DNA of 64,000 nt from Euryodendron excelsum (Eukaryota; Streptophyta; Magnoliopsida; Ericales; Pentaphylacaceae): positions 53,281,183 to 53,345,182 of the forward strand of contig CM065377.1 in NCBI GenBank assembly GCA_033060915.1, in the 5' to 3' direction. Of this stretch, positions 1 to 10,979 are shown one piece after another. The position numbers were made by a program, and so were the translations under genes. Within the stretch, counting starts at the first letter, position 1. Each line of letters starts with the position of its first letter. The notes under the pieces are model-generated. The model saw only the letters and a list, made by a program, of their open reading frames with translations. It did not search any database and was not told where the DNA came from.

Positions 1-1017
1 ATTTTTTTTTTTACCATGACATATTTTGAAGGCCATGATAACTGTAATGTTATACAAAATAAAAAAAATTGATATTAAACAAACATTCATATTAAACATT
101 TACTAATTAAGGACACAAAAAAAACTTGAGATAAAGTAAAGAAATCACATTTATTAAACAATTTCAGTAACATAACAATAATATATTATATTATAAATAT
201 ATACTAACAATATATATGTAACAACAATATAATATATTATAAATATATATGTATATATATATTTAACGATATATTATATTACCGACCAAAAGAGCTAGCT
301 GTACCAAAATGAGAGACCAAGGGATGTGCTTGCCAGAGTGACGGAAGTAAGTAAGAGAGGTGACTGCCGGACTGGGGGAGCTCAGCTACTACAAGAAGGG
401 TAGCAAGATAAGTATATAACAATATATATATATATGGATATATCTAACATAATATGTATATAATACTACTATAAACCTATAAAGGGTAAACAAAAAAAAT
501 GAGTGCTTATCAACTAAGAGAGGTGGCTGCTAGAGTGAAGTAAATAAGGAAGGTGGTTGTCGAAGAGAGGGGAGCAAAGATGGCTGTCATGGAGAGAGGA
601 AAACAAGGCTATTGGGAGAAGGCAACAAAGGAGAGAAATGAGGGAGAAAGAAGAGAGAAACGAGGGAGAAAGAAGAAGATGGACAAATTTAATAATGCAA
701 AAAGCATTGGTTTGATAAACGCTTCACAAGAAGCGAAGTCATGGAGAACGCTTCTTGTCAAGTGTTGTTCAAAGCAACGCTTATTGTTGCATTTTGTAGC
801 CTTTACTAGGTTGTCGTAGGGACAGCTAAAGCGTGATTCATAACCACGCCTTAGTTTAAAGCATGGTTGTGAACCATGCTTTATCTTATTTTTGGATTAA
901 ATTTAAAAAATATTTTATTTGGAGAATAACTTTCAAAATTTACATTAGTTTAGTAAAAAAAAACTCCATTGAGTTCAATAGTTATTTAAAAGTAAAACCA
1001 AAAGTGTGTTTGGCAGC
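1..1017. other. AT-rich stretch without a recognised gene
   Basis: Mostly AT-rich with TA-type simple sequence around 180-270 and 420-480, and a purine-rich part at about 540-690. The open frame over the purine-rich part is made of Glu, Lys and Arg from GA-type repeats and shows no family features. A perfect 12-bp stem hairpin lies at 857-883, next to a looser hairpin just upstream. No gene is supported. Confidence 0.6.
857..883. repeat. Perfect 12-bp stem hairpin
   Basis: TAAAGCATGGTT, a GTG loop, then AACCATGCTTTA. A related imperfect hairpin built from AAAGCGTGATT and AACCACGC lies just upstream (about 828-850). Probably part of an unrecognised transposon end. Confidence 0.8.
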
Positions 1018-1426
1018 ACAAAATTCACACCTTCGAATTCATAGTTAGAATCGAAGATCATCCTAATTCCAAATCTAAGGCATGAATTCCATGCTGCCAA
1101 ATGCAACTGCAATAATGTTTTGTTGCCAAAGTCACTAAATGACAAATCACCAATGGCCAGTGGTGTATAACACATCACATGTAAAATACTTTATTTGCAA
1201 GACAACATTTTACCAATTCTATGTTTCGATTTTAAATTTATTAAGAGAGATGAAATTCCTAATGCATATTCATTTTTTTTTCTCAATTTTCTAACTTAAT
1301 TACACTAAAGAAAGAAATTTAGATTCCTTCATTTCATTTTCTTTTTAACATAAATCTTAGATCTAAACATAACGCTAATCCTTCTAAGCTAGTGATGCCT
1401 TTCCAAGCATATAATATACTTGGGAG

Positions 1427-1950
1427 TAGGGGTGTACGTAGGAATAGAAAAATCGAGAACCAAACCAACCCGGCTTCAATGTCAAAAGTTTGGTTTGAGT
1501 CCGTCAAAAGTTCAGTTCGGTTCAATTTTGAGTTTAAAAAATATCAAATCGATAAATTCAATTCGCTTCTAGAGTTCATATTTTCTAGATCCAAACCGAA
1601 AACCAACCAACCTGAGAACTCAACGAGACCCGATCTATTTATGCAATAAAAGTTTGTATATATTGCATATATGTCTTTAAATTATTATTTATACTTCATT
1701 ATTACTAATATGTGTTTACATGGTGTTATTTAATTATTTTAAAAAAATTGAGGATACAAAATTATTCTTATTTTTGTGTCTTTAAATAAAGAAACTATGT
1801 TCCACATAAAAAAATAAACCCGAGCTAGACTAAAACTTACCCAAGACATAAAGTCAAAGATTTTATGAGAGAATCGATTCGATTTTAAGTCTAAAATTTT
1901 AAACTAATCAAGATGGAATCGACATGATGCAACTTGACCTGCACACCCTA
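1427..1950. mobile_element. hAT-like non-autonomous insertion in copy A
   Basis: This 524-bp segment is absent from the matching place in copy B (around 7044-7050). It starts TAGGGGTGTAC and ends with GCACACCCTA, whose reverse complement is TAGGGTGTGC, so the ends are short inverted repeats of the TAGGGGTG type seen in hAT elements. The flanks TTGGGAG and CATGGAG resemble a decayed target duplication, and copy B reads TTGGGAT at the empty site. No transposase coding sequence is visible, so it would be non-autonomous. Confidence 0.6.
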
Positions 1951-2803
1951 CCATGGAGTGGATGTAGGGTGGTGGTTTGTTGAACCAAACTCTCCCCTCT
2001 ATAGCTAGAGTCTAGAGATCGAGAAAACATTGTCATCCAAAGGTCCAAACACCGACCTTATTCCAATTCCAAAAGATTATATCAATGTCTCCTTAAAAAA
2101 GGCACAGGATGTATAATATATATATATATATATATATATCTTGCTGCTTGAATGATGTCCATGGAAAAGACATTTTAGCGTTTGGTTATTGGCACGAGTA
2201 AAAGATTCCCACCTTTCCACATCATCTTTATGCAAGTTTCCAATCAACCAGAAGACTTGAAAAATACTTCTCTTTCATTTAATAAACCTGGCTCTACCAA
2301 ACAACTTTCAGATTCACTTTCACCCCGTTCTATACTAACATAATTTGGTACAGAATTTTCATGTGGTTCTTTCACTTCAACCAACAATATTTTTTATTTT
2401 AATTTATACTTTTAAAAATATTATTGTCACTTTATTTTGATAAATTTTTTTATATAAAAATTTTATAAGAATATAATTTCACTTAAAATTATAGCAAAAT
2501 GGCTTTCACAAACACAAAAATTACCTCTTTGCATGCAGTGATAAAACTATGGATTGCCATTTTTTGGGTTTCGACAATATTAGTAACCAAAAATTAGCTT
2601 GAGCTTAAGGAATTGAACGCTTACAGTTTAAATTATTATGAAAATGTTGATAAATGCCTTCCATTTATTCTCAATTCTATTTTCCCCATAATCCTATAAC
2701 TTCACTAAAAAAATAGAACAAGTATTTACAAAAGGGCACCGGTAGATGCAAGCTTCCTTCCATTCTTCGTGTGAAGAGATTATCTCTGCCCTTCTCTCCC
2801 TCT

Positions 2804-2828
2804 TTACCATCCAACAAATCCCAAGAAA
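2804..2828 (-). pseudogene. Extra copy of the last coding exon of a small gene (copy A)
   Basis: This is the copy A counterpart of the exon at 7913-7937. It keeps the TGCAG acceptor and the same eight codons (FLGFVGW after a split Ser codon), and ends with TAA where copy B has TAG. No copy of the first exon exists in or beside copy A, so this is an orphan exon from the partial duplication, probably not expressed as the same protein. Confidence 0.4.
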
Positions 2829-3609
2829 CTGCAGCCCAAAGACATATAAACAGTTACATGTTTATAATAAATAACAATAAGAAGGGAACAAAAACAAAAC
2901 AAAAAAAAAATTGTATATTTATATAGAACCTATTAGAAGTTACATAAGAAGAAAGGCCTTCAATGGCTTCTGCCGAAACAATAAATAATTTATCACTCTG
3001 TTTGGTTCATTTATTTGTTAAGGAAAATGAAAAGAAAACGAAATGAGAAAAACTAAAAATTTCCTCTTTTCATTTGGTTGGACTGAAAATATGAGGGGAA
3101 AAAAATGAAGAGAAATTTATCAGAAAACCCATTTTTGTTTGGTTACTCACTAATGAAGGAATATGTGCAAATAATTTCATTTATGTTCCCTAAAGTCCAG
3201 TGCATTGCAAACCAATCATAAACTTGTTATACATTACTTTGGTATAAGGCAAAACTAGTCTGTCAATAGCCAAGGCCAACAAGAAAATGAATGGCACGAA
3301 AAAAATACACCAGTTAGTCAGAAAATGTTGGCCTGCCATTCTTGCATGCTTACCAAATATCAATTCAAATGGAGGTAAACTACTTAAGGTACTGAAATAT
3401 GATAAATGCTAAAAATATGCCCTATAAGCATTTTTTTTTTTTTTAATTGTACAATGTGTTAAAAATTATGTCTTAAAAGTACATGTTAGCAACATCCATG
3501 AGGTATATAGAAACAATGCTAATATTTCTATTAATGTAAGTTGATCATGTCCTCGAATGAATTCCCAAACTGCTAAACAAAATCATACCAATCCAAAAAG
3601 AAAACATGA

Positions 3610-3644
<35 letters not shown>

Positions 3645-3654
3645 CAAACTACAT

Positions 3655-4919
3655 AGTGTTTTGCCAAAATAACATTCTTTTCAAAAGTAATTCCCTATCT
3701 AACACTCTCTTAAAAAGAATTCCCAAACTAACATTCTAACCTTATCCCTAAAAGAAATATTTTGTTAGAAAGTCATTATAGTTTGTTAAAATTGATTTTT
3801 TACCCCAATATATGGATACATATTTTCAAACTTGTTGCTTTCTTTTATGACCAAGCATAAGCTCACTATTTTCATATATTAGTGCTCATTACTTTAGAAA
3901 TTGAAACTCAAAAAAGTTGTAGTAAAATCCATCTCAATTTAAAAAAAGAAAATACCATCAGGTAATTCTAAAATGCACTTTTAATAATTAAGAAATCTAC
4001 GAAAAATCTCTAAAAGTTTTAGCCTTAAAATAAAACCTAGTCTTTTTTCTTCCTTACACTTTTTAACAATCAAACAAAATATTGATTTCAAATTTTTCTT
4101 GACAAAAGACTCACATTAAAATTAGTTTAGTGAACACATAAGCATATATACAAAAAGATGATGCTCAAATTAAGAAATTCTATTAAAATCAAACACTACT
4201 TTTAGAGTGTAAATTAAAATTTTATAATGTTACCGCCTCCAATGCAATCTGTTTGATGAAACTCCAATTCAATTTAATTTTTATATATGGTTTCCACCTC
4301 TCCTCTTTATGGTTTGCTCTTATAGCATGCAATTGTATAATTATTTTCATCTATAATTTAATGTTATTAGCAAAGAATGGTTTTCATCCATCAAAAATCA
4401 TATGCTATTTTTATAATTCTAACTCATCAATCTCTACACTACTGAGCAAGGAGTGTCTTATTTGGTATGGACTCTGATTATCCCGCTTAAGATCACAAGT
4501 TCAAGACCTGCACTTGTCTCCTAGGCTTGAAGCCAACTTTCTCATTCCCTCCTCCCATAAGTTGTAAATATATACATTTTTTGTAATTTTTAAAAAAAAA
4601 AAATTTGTACACTACTTAATCGAAAGCATACTATTATATTAGTGTACGATTAAGAGGAGAGGTGAAAATAATATTATAAAATGTTATGTAGAGTTGTAGA
4701 CCCATCAAAAGTAAGAGTTTTTCTAGTACAATTAGAAGTGGTAAATTTGAAAATATGTATATATTAGTACAAAAAGTCAACTTTTGTAAATTATAATGGC
4801 TTATTAATAAAATGTTTTTTTTAAAAAATGATATCAGAATGTTAATTTGAAAATTATTTTTGAGAAAGTGTTAGATAAGAAATTATTTTTAAAAAGAATA
4901 TTACTCTGCAATAAACTCC
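3655..4919. mobile_element. Mutator-like non-autonomous element in copy A
   Basis: This 1265-bp insertion is missing from copy B. It is flanked by nine-base direct repeats, AAACTACAT (3646-3654) and AAACCACAT (4920-4928), while copy B has the single site AAACCGCAT (8725-8733). The two ends are long inverted repeats over roughly 90 bases: both contain ATTCTTTTNAAAA-type sequence, then TATCTAACACT, then TTAACATTCT or CTAACATTCT. Nine-base target duplications with long terminal inverted repeats are typical of MULE elements. The interior has no transposase frame. Confidence 0.75.
4440..4600 (+). repeat. Possible tRNA-derived SINE fragment
   Basis: Contains an A-box-like TTTGGTATGGACTC and, about 40 bases on, a B-box-like AAGTTCAAGACC, followed by a pyrimidine-rich part and an A-run at about 4590-4603. 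It lies inside the Mutator-like element, so it would be nested. The boxes are loose matches and no target duplication was found. Confidence 0.3.
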
Positions 4920-5615
4920 AAACCACATGTACAAACAAGCTATCACCAATGCATTGATGGGTAGGCTCTAAATGTAAATTAAAGGCATTCCAACAGAACA
5001 ATAGACCGGTGATTATGCACTAACACATTAATTCAAAAATTCTTTTTTTCTAATATTGCTCTATTAATTGTCTTATATATGGAAAACACAAAAACAGTTA
5101 ATAACTACCTCTGCATGCTGTATAAGAGCATCTCCAACCCTCTAGTCAAAATATACTTCAAAATTTTATTTTTTTATTTTAGCTAGTCACTTTTTAAAAA
5201 ATTCTCCAACCATACTCTCTATTTTATCTAGTTATCTCATAAATTATTATTATTTTTAACAACTACACCAAGATAAGAGGACAAAGGAGAAGACAAAGCT
5301 ATATAGAAAGTTCATTGGAGGGACAGTTCTTAAATTTAGTCCTTTAAAATAATCAAGAGAATCACTTTAGAGAGCCCTTAGAGATTCTCTAAGCCTGTGT
5401 ATATAAAACTAGGCTTCTTGTGGCAAAAGCCTCTTGCACTGGGCTACTTGCAAAATTATAAATTTTCGTTTAACACAATAAGTTTATATAGTTACTCTTA
5501 ATTGCTGGCCTGACTATTTCAGGTTTTTGAAGAGTTTTACATTGCAATGAACATTTTTGCATTGTAACTCAAGAATTAATCGTGTAAATTCTATTTGTTT
5601 AGTACAGATAGGTAA

Positions 5616-6340
5616 ACTAAATGATCTAAATTGCAAATTAAATTAAATTTAAAAAACAAAAAACCCATTAAAAACGAATGAAATACATTTAACAAAAATT
5701 AAAGTACAATAAGAAACTAATGAAAATACAATAAATGAGACTTGGAAAATTAAAATTACAAGCACTAAGTCACCTCCTCCATACACACCTTCATGGTGGC
5801 TAAAGCTACTAAAATTAACCTTCATGGTCATTTTCAATATAATCTTTTTGTTATTATTGAAGTCTAAATTATTTTCTATTTTCAATAGATGTTGAAACTT
5901 TAATTGTTATTGGAATTTGGTGGAGATAGATTGATTAATTCTTAAATTTACAAAAAAAAAATAAAAATAAAAAGGTGGAGTAGTAAGATAAAAAAAAAAA
6001 AAGAATTTATTGATTCCATAGATTAAAATAATTTTAATATAAATAATAAAATAATAAAATAAAAATAATTCATTAATTTCATATATAAATAATAATTTCA
6101 AGATAAATAAAAGCAAGTAAAATATAAATAATTTATTTCTTCCACATATAAAAAAATCTCAAATTAAATAAATATTTAATAAAATAAAAAATTAATGAAT
6201 TAATTGAAAAATTAAATTAATTATTTAATAAAATAGTATTTAAATAATAAATAATGCATTATTTAGGTTTAAAACAATAATTAGTACAAGGATCCTTTAT
6301 AATTAGTGCCTTGACCCTACATGAATAATGAAATAAAGTG
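5616..6340. other. AT-rich spacer between duplication copies A and B
   Basis: Very AT-rich, with runs of AAATAA-like sequence between about 5940 and 6260. The open frames here are low-complexity Phe, Ile, Lys and Asn strings on the minus strand. No gene, RNA or clear element was recognised. Confidence 0.6.
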
Positions 6341-6483
6341 GTCTTCAAAATTTTTTGAAGACTTTCAAATTTGAAAGTTGCAAATGAAAGCTCACCTTCA
6401 TTTTTTAAAAATTTAAAAAAATGAAGGTGAGTTAAAGAAGCAAAGTTGGAACCTACCTTCAAATTTTAATATTTGAAGGTAGG
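6341..6483. repeat. Cluster of four perfect hairpins
   Basis: Four consecutive palindromes sit in 143 bases: 6341-6362 (10-bp stem, GTCTTCAAAA), 6361-6378 (18-bp perfect palindrome, ACTTTCAAATTTGAAAGT), 6391-6430 (16-bp stem starting CTCACCTTCA) and 6452-6483 (13-bp stem starting CCTACCTTCA). Right after, the minus strand reads TAAGAGCATCTTCAGCC, similar to the GAGCATCTCCAACC motif at about 5127 and 8940 in the duplicated copies. This suggests a foldback or MITE-type element with the GAGCATCT end. Confidence 0.75.
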
Positions 6484-6643
6484 CTGAAGATGCTCTTATT
6501 GTGTCTAGAATTTCTATACAAAAATTATGTTTATATACCATTATTTCATAAAACAAAAAAAGAAAAGAAAAAAAGTCACGTTGGTTTGTGAAATCTGTCA
6601 ATAGAGGACAAAAGGAAGAAAAGTCATACGTAATTTGATGGGC

Positions 6644-9345
6644 GCAAAATTCACACCTTCGAATTGATAGTTGGAATCGAAGATCATCCCTAATTCGAAA
6701 TCTAAGGCATGAATTTCATGCTTCCAAATGCAACTTCCATAGTGTTTTGTTGCCAAAGTCATTAAATGACAAATCACCAATATCTAGTGATCTATAGCAC
6801 ATTGCATGTAAAGTACTTTATTTGTGAGACAACATTTTATCAATTTTATGTTTGAATTTTAAATTTGTTAAGAAAAATGTAATTATTAATACTTATTTAT
6901 TTGTTTTAAATTTTCTAACTTAATTAAACAAAAGAAGTAAATTTAGATTCCTTTATTTCATTTTCTTTTTAACATAAATCTTAAATCTAAACAAAACGCT
7001 AATTCTTATGAGGTAGTGATTCCTTTCCAAGCATATAATATAATTGGGATTGGATGTAGGGTAGGGGTTTGTTGAACCAAACTCTCCAATCTTTAGCTAG
7101 AGATCAAGAATTCATTGTCATCCAAACACTGAACCTATTCCAATTCCAAAAGATTTTATCGATGTCTCCTTAAAAAAGGCACTGGTGGATAAGATATACA
7201 TATATATATATATATATATTGATTGAATGATGTCCATGGAAAAGACATTTTAGCGTTTGGTTATTGGTACGACAAAAAAATTCCCACCTTTCCACATCAT
7301 CTTTATCCAAGTTTCCAACCAACCAAAAACCGTGCAAGACTTACTTCTCTTTCATTTATTAATAAACGTGGCTCTACCGAACAACTTTCACATTCACTCT
7401 TACCCCCACCAAACAATCATTCTATACAAACATAATTTTGCACAGAATTTTCATGTACAATGATATAGGTATTTGTGTTTTTTTATTTCAACTAATAATA
7501 TTTTTTATTTTAATTTGTATTTTTAAAAATACTATTGCCACTTTATTCTGATAAATTTTTTTGTATAAAAATTCTGTAAAATATATTTTCACTTAAAATT
7601 ATAATAAAATGACTTTCACAAAACATGAAAATCACCTCCCTACATGTAGTGATAAAACTGTAAATTGCTGTTTTTTGGGTTTCGACATTATTAATAACCA
7701 AAAATTAGCTTGAGCTCAAGGAATTGAACACTTACAGTTTACACCACTATGAAAATGTTGATAAATGCCTTCCATTTATTCTCAATTTCATTTTCCCCAT
7801 AATCCTATAACTTCACTGAAAAAATAGAACAAATATTTACAAAAGGGCACCGGTATGCAAGCTACCTTCCATTCTTCGTGTGAAGAGATCATCTCTGCCC
7901 TTCTCTCCCTCTCTACCATCCAACAAATCCCAAGAAACTGCAGCCCAAAAACATATAAAGAGTTATATGTTTATAATAAATAACAATAAGAAGAGAAAAA
8001 AAAGAAAACAAAAAAAATATGTATATACCTATTAGAAGTTACATAAGAAGAAAGGCCTTCAATGGCTTCTGCTGAAACAATCAATAATTTATCACTCTGT
8101 TTGGTTCATTTATTTGTTAAGGAAAATGAAAAGAAAATGAAATGAGAAAAACTAAAAATTTCCTCTTTTTGTTTGGTTGGACTGAAAATATGAGAAAAAA
8201 AATGAAGAGAAATTTATCAGAAAACCCATTTTTGTTTGGTTAGTCACTAATAAAGGAATATGTGCAAATAATTTCATTTATGTTCCCTAAAGTCCAATGC
8301 ATTGCAAACCAATCATAAACTTGTTATACATTGCTTTGGTATAAGGCAAAACTAGTCTGTCAATAGCCAAGGCCAACAAGAAAACGAAGGGCACAAAAAG
8401 GAAACTACCCCCAGTTAGTTAGAAAATGTTGGCCTACCATTCTTGCAAGCCTACCAAATATCAATTGAAATGGAGGTAAACGACTTAAGGTCCTGAAATA
8501 TAACAATTGTTAAAATGTGCCCTATAAGTATATTTTGTCTGATTGTGTTAGTAATTATGTCTTAAAAGTACATGTTAACAAGACTCGTAAGTTATATAGA
8601 AACAATGCTAATATTTGTATTAATGTAAGTTGATCATATCCTGAAATGAATCCCCAAACTGGCAAACAAAATTATACAAATCTAGAAAGAAAACTTGAAT
8701 ATATATATAAATATGTATATACACAAACCGCATGTACAAACAAGCTATCCCCAGTGCATTGATGGGTAGGCTCTAAATGTAAATTAAAGGCATTCCAACG
8801 GAACAATAGACCCGTGATTATGCACCAACACATTAAGTTAAAAACTCTTTTTTTCTAATATTGCTCTATTAATTGTCTTATACACGGACAAGGTTCGAAA
8901 CACAAAAACAATTAATAACTACCTCTGCATGTTATATAAGAGCATCTCTAACCCTCTAGTCAAAATATACTTTAAAACTCTAATTTTTATTTTAGCGAAT
9001 CACTTTTTAAAAATCCTTCAATCATACTCTCTATTTTATTTAGTCGTCTCCTAAATTATTTATTTTTTTTAATAATTACATTAAGAAAAGAGAACAAAAA
9101 AAGAAGAGAGTCATATAAAGAGTCTATTAGTTTGATTCTCTAAAATAATTAAAAGAGTCTGACTTCTTCTGGCAGAAGACTGGGCTACTCGCAGAATTAT
9201 AAATTTTTGTTTAACACAATAAGTTTATATAGTTACTCTTAATTGTTGGCCTGACTATTTCAGGTTTTAAAGAGTTTTACATTGCAATGAACATTTTTGC
9301 ATGGTAACTCAAGAATCAATTGTGTAAATTCTATTTGTTTAGTAT
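6644..9345 (+). repeat. Direct duplication, copy B (without the insertions)
   Basis: Collinear with copy A (1018-5615) but without its two insertions, so it keeps the empty target sites at about 7044-7050 and 8725-8733. A TA-type microsatellite is at the matching place in each copy (2117-2138 and 7199-7219). Copy B holds the last coding exon of a possible small gene whose first exon lies just beyond the end of the duplication. Confidence 0.85.
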
Positions 9346-9799
9346 AGATAAGTTAATTAACATTTTTATTTAGTTTTTCATATATTTCGTCGGAAAGTTT
9401 TTTGTGTTTGATCATAGGAAAAGAAAAAGAAAGAAAGAAAAAAAGAAAAAAGCTCAACGAATTTTCTAATGAAACAAACGGAACTTGAGGATAAAAATCA
9501 GCACGCAATTGTCAAGAAAAATTCTTTGGATTGCAAAGACAAAAACAACCAAAATTTTGTTTCCAAAACAACAAACAACAACAAACGAAACAAGTGTTGA
9601 AACCGACCAAATTCTGTGAAAACAACAGGATATATATACATATATATATATACACAATTTTGAGAGAGAGAGGGGGGGTATGGGTGTACCTGAGAGATCT
9701 AAAGGCGAGGTGAGAGGATAGAGCGTGGAAGAAGAAATTGGCTCCGTGAAGGAACACGACGACTCCAGTGCACCCCAGCAGAAACAACTCCACCATCAT
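7913..9799 (-). CDS. Possible 44-residue single-span membrane protein, two exons
   Basis: Exon 1 (9799-9690) starts with two ATG codons and encodes 36 residues beginning MMVELFLLGCTG, with a hydrophobic span at about residues 4-27, and ends at a CAG|GTACAC donor. A TATA-like TATAAAAAA lies about 50 bases before the ATG. Joining to a TGCAG acceptor in copy B gives exon 2 (7937-7913), which adds SFLGFVGW and a TAG stop in frame. The joined model has 45 codons. Exon 1 looks real because the frame, promoter and donor agree. Exon 2 is less certain: GATG|GTAGAG within it could be another donor leading to a further exon. I do not recognise the family and infer no function beyond likely membrane insertion. 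Confidence 0.45.
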
Positions 9800-9850
9800 C
9801 TTCTCTCTCTGATCTAATCTAATATCAATCGCAAGAACGAAAACCCAAAA

Positions 9851-9859
9851 TTTTTTATA
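9851..9859 (-). promoter_or_regulatory. TATA-like box of the small membrane protein gene
   Basis: The minus strand reads TATAAAAAA about 52 bases upstream of the first ATG at 9799, followed by a CT-rich leader. Placement fits a plant core promoter. Confidence 0.45.
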
Positions 9860-10441
9860 GATTGCAAACTGAACTACAACAAGCCATGTGTTAGTATTAT
9901 GATCGAATCGACCAGAAAAAAAGTTCTCGGTCTTGTTCTGGTTATATTGGAAATTATATATATAGAGAGAGAGAGAAAGAGAGATACGTGGAAAGCACTA
10001 GACGACAATGAGTTACAAATAAATATCGTTGCGCGTGCCAGGGCCAACAGCAGCTGAAGGGGAAGGACCACTGTCCCTTCAACTTTGACTTCCCATATAT
10101 TTTTGTTTTTGAAAAAAAAAATTAGAATTTGGATAGTCAATAAATTTAGATAGAAAATTGATAGTTTACGATTGGTTCAATAAGTAAAAATTCGATTATC
10201 TAAAGAGTGCAGTGAGTCTACTCTATTAGAATTATAATAGTGGGTTCAATCAGTAAAAATTTGATTATATAAAGGGTGCAGTAAGTCTTCTCTACTAGAA
10301 TTATAGGGTCGATGATAAAGAATAAAATCAGAGACATTGCTTTCTTACTGTTTTTCTAGTCGAATGCTTCGATTCTCAATTTTTTTGGTTATATTTTCTG
10401 CATCTGCATGCAATATCATGCTATGATCGGTAAGATGCAAT
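9860..10441. other. Upstream flank of the small gene
   Basis: Contains a GA-type microsatellite (about 9964-9982) and two similar segments of about 50 bases (starting near 10170 and 10230) that share a GGTTCAATNAGTAAAAATT core. No gene seen. Confidence 0.5.
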
Positions 10442-10971
10442 TAGGGATGGCAATTGGGCGAGTTCGGAGCGAATTTATTCCAACCCTACTTCGCTCCATT
10501 TAGAAAAATTTTCCCTCATTCCCATCCCAGGCCCGTGACGGGTTGGAACTCAAAACCCCATTCTCACCCCATTTAGGAAAACCCGCCCTCGTCCCAATGC
10601 GTCCCTGTCCCATTTAAACATTATATAGCTAAAAAAAAAAAAATTTATATCCCATTAATCACAATACCATGCATTGATTAGGCATATACATAAGTATAAT
10701 TCTACATCCATTCAAAATTATATAGTTAAAATTTCACTACTTACATACTTAGTATATATATAATATTTTTTTGAAATTTTTTTTGCTAAGTAAAAGGAAT
10801 AAATAAAAATAATAATAAGAGTAATCGGTGCAAGTTCGGAGTACTGTCAATCTAAACCCGCTCCTGTCCCGAACCTGAGTCGGGTTACTTTTTACCCCCA
10901 TAACTCGTTCATACCCCGATTAATTCTTTCCAAACCCGTTCAATTAGGGGTGGAGCAAATTGTCACCCCTA
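10442..10971. mobile_element. hAT-like non-autonomous element
   Basis: This 530-bp element starts TAGGGATGGCAATTGG and ends CAAATTGTCACCCCTA, whose reverse complement is TAGGGGTGACAATTTG (13 of 16 bases match). It is flanked by 8-base repeats GATGCAAT (10434-10441) and GGTGCAAT (10972-10979). Eight-base target duplications and TAGGG-type ends are hAT features. No transposase frame is present. Confidence 0.75.
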
Positions 10972-10979
10972 GGTGCAAT

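Larger units (their letters stand above)
1018..5615 (+). repeat. Direct duplication, copy A (with two insertions)
   Basis: This stretch is collinear with 6644-9345. Matching blocks are about 1018-1426 with 6644-7042, 1951-3645 with 7048-8724, and 4929-5615 with 8741-9345. The copies differ by many point changes and small indels, so the duplication is not recent. Copy A is longer because it carries extra DNA at 1427-1950 and 3655-4919, both with transposon-like ends. The boundaries are read by eye and may be off by tens of bases. Confidence 0.85.

Noticed and set aside
553..819. 88-codon frame over a purine-rich segment
   Set aside because: Almost entirely Glu, Arg, Lys and Gly from GA-type repeats; no splice context, no family features.
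3193..3297. Minus-strand frame FLLALAIDRLVLPYTK shared by duplication copies A and B (about 8293-8395 in B)
   Set aside because: No start codon or clear acceptor, and the base differences between the copies change amino acids, so there is no sign of coding constraint.
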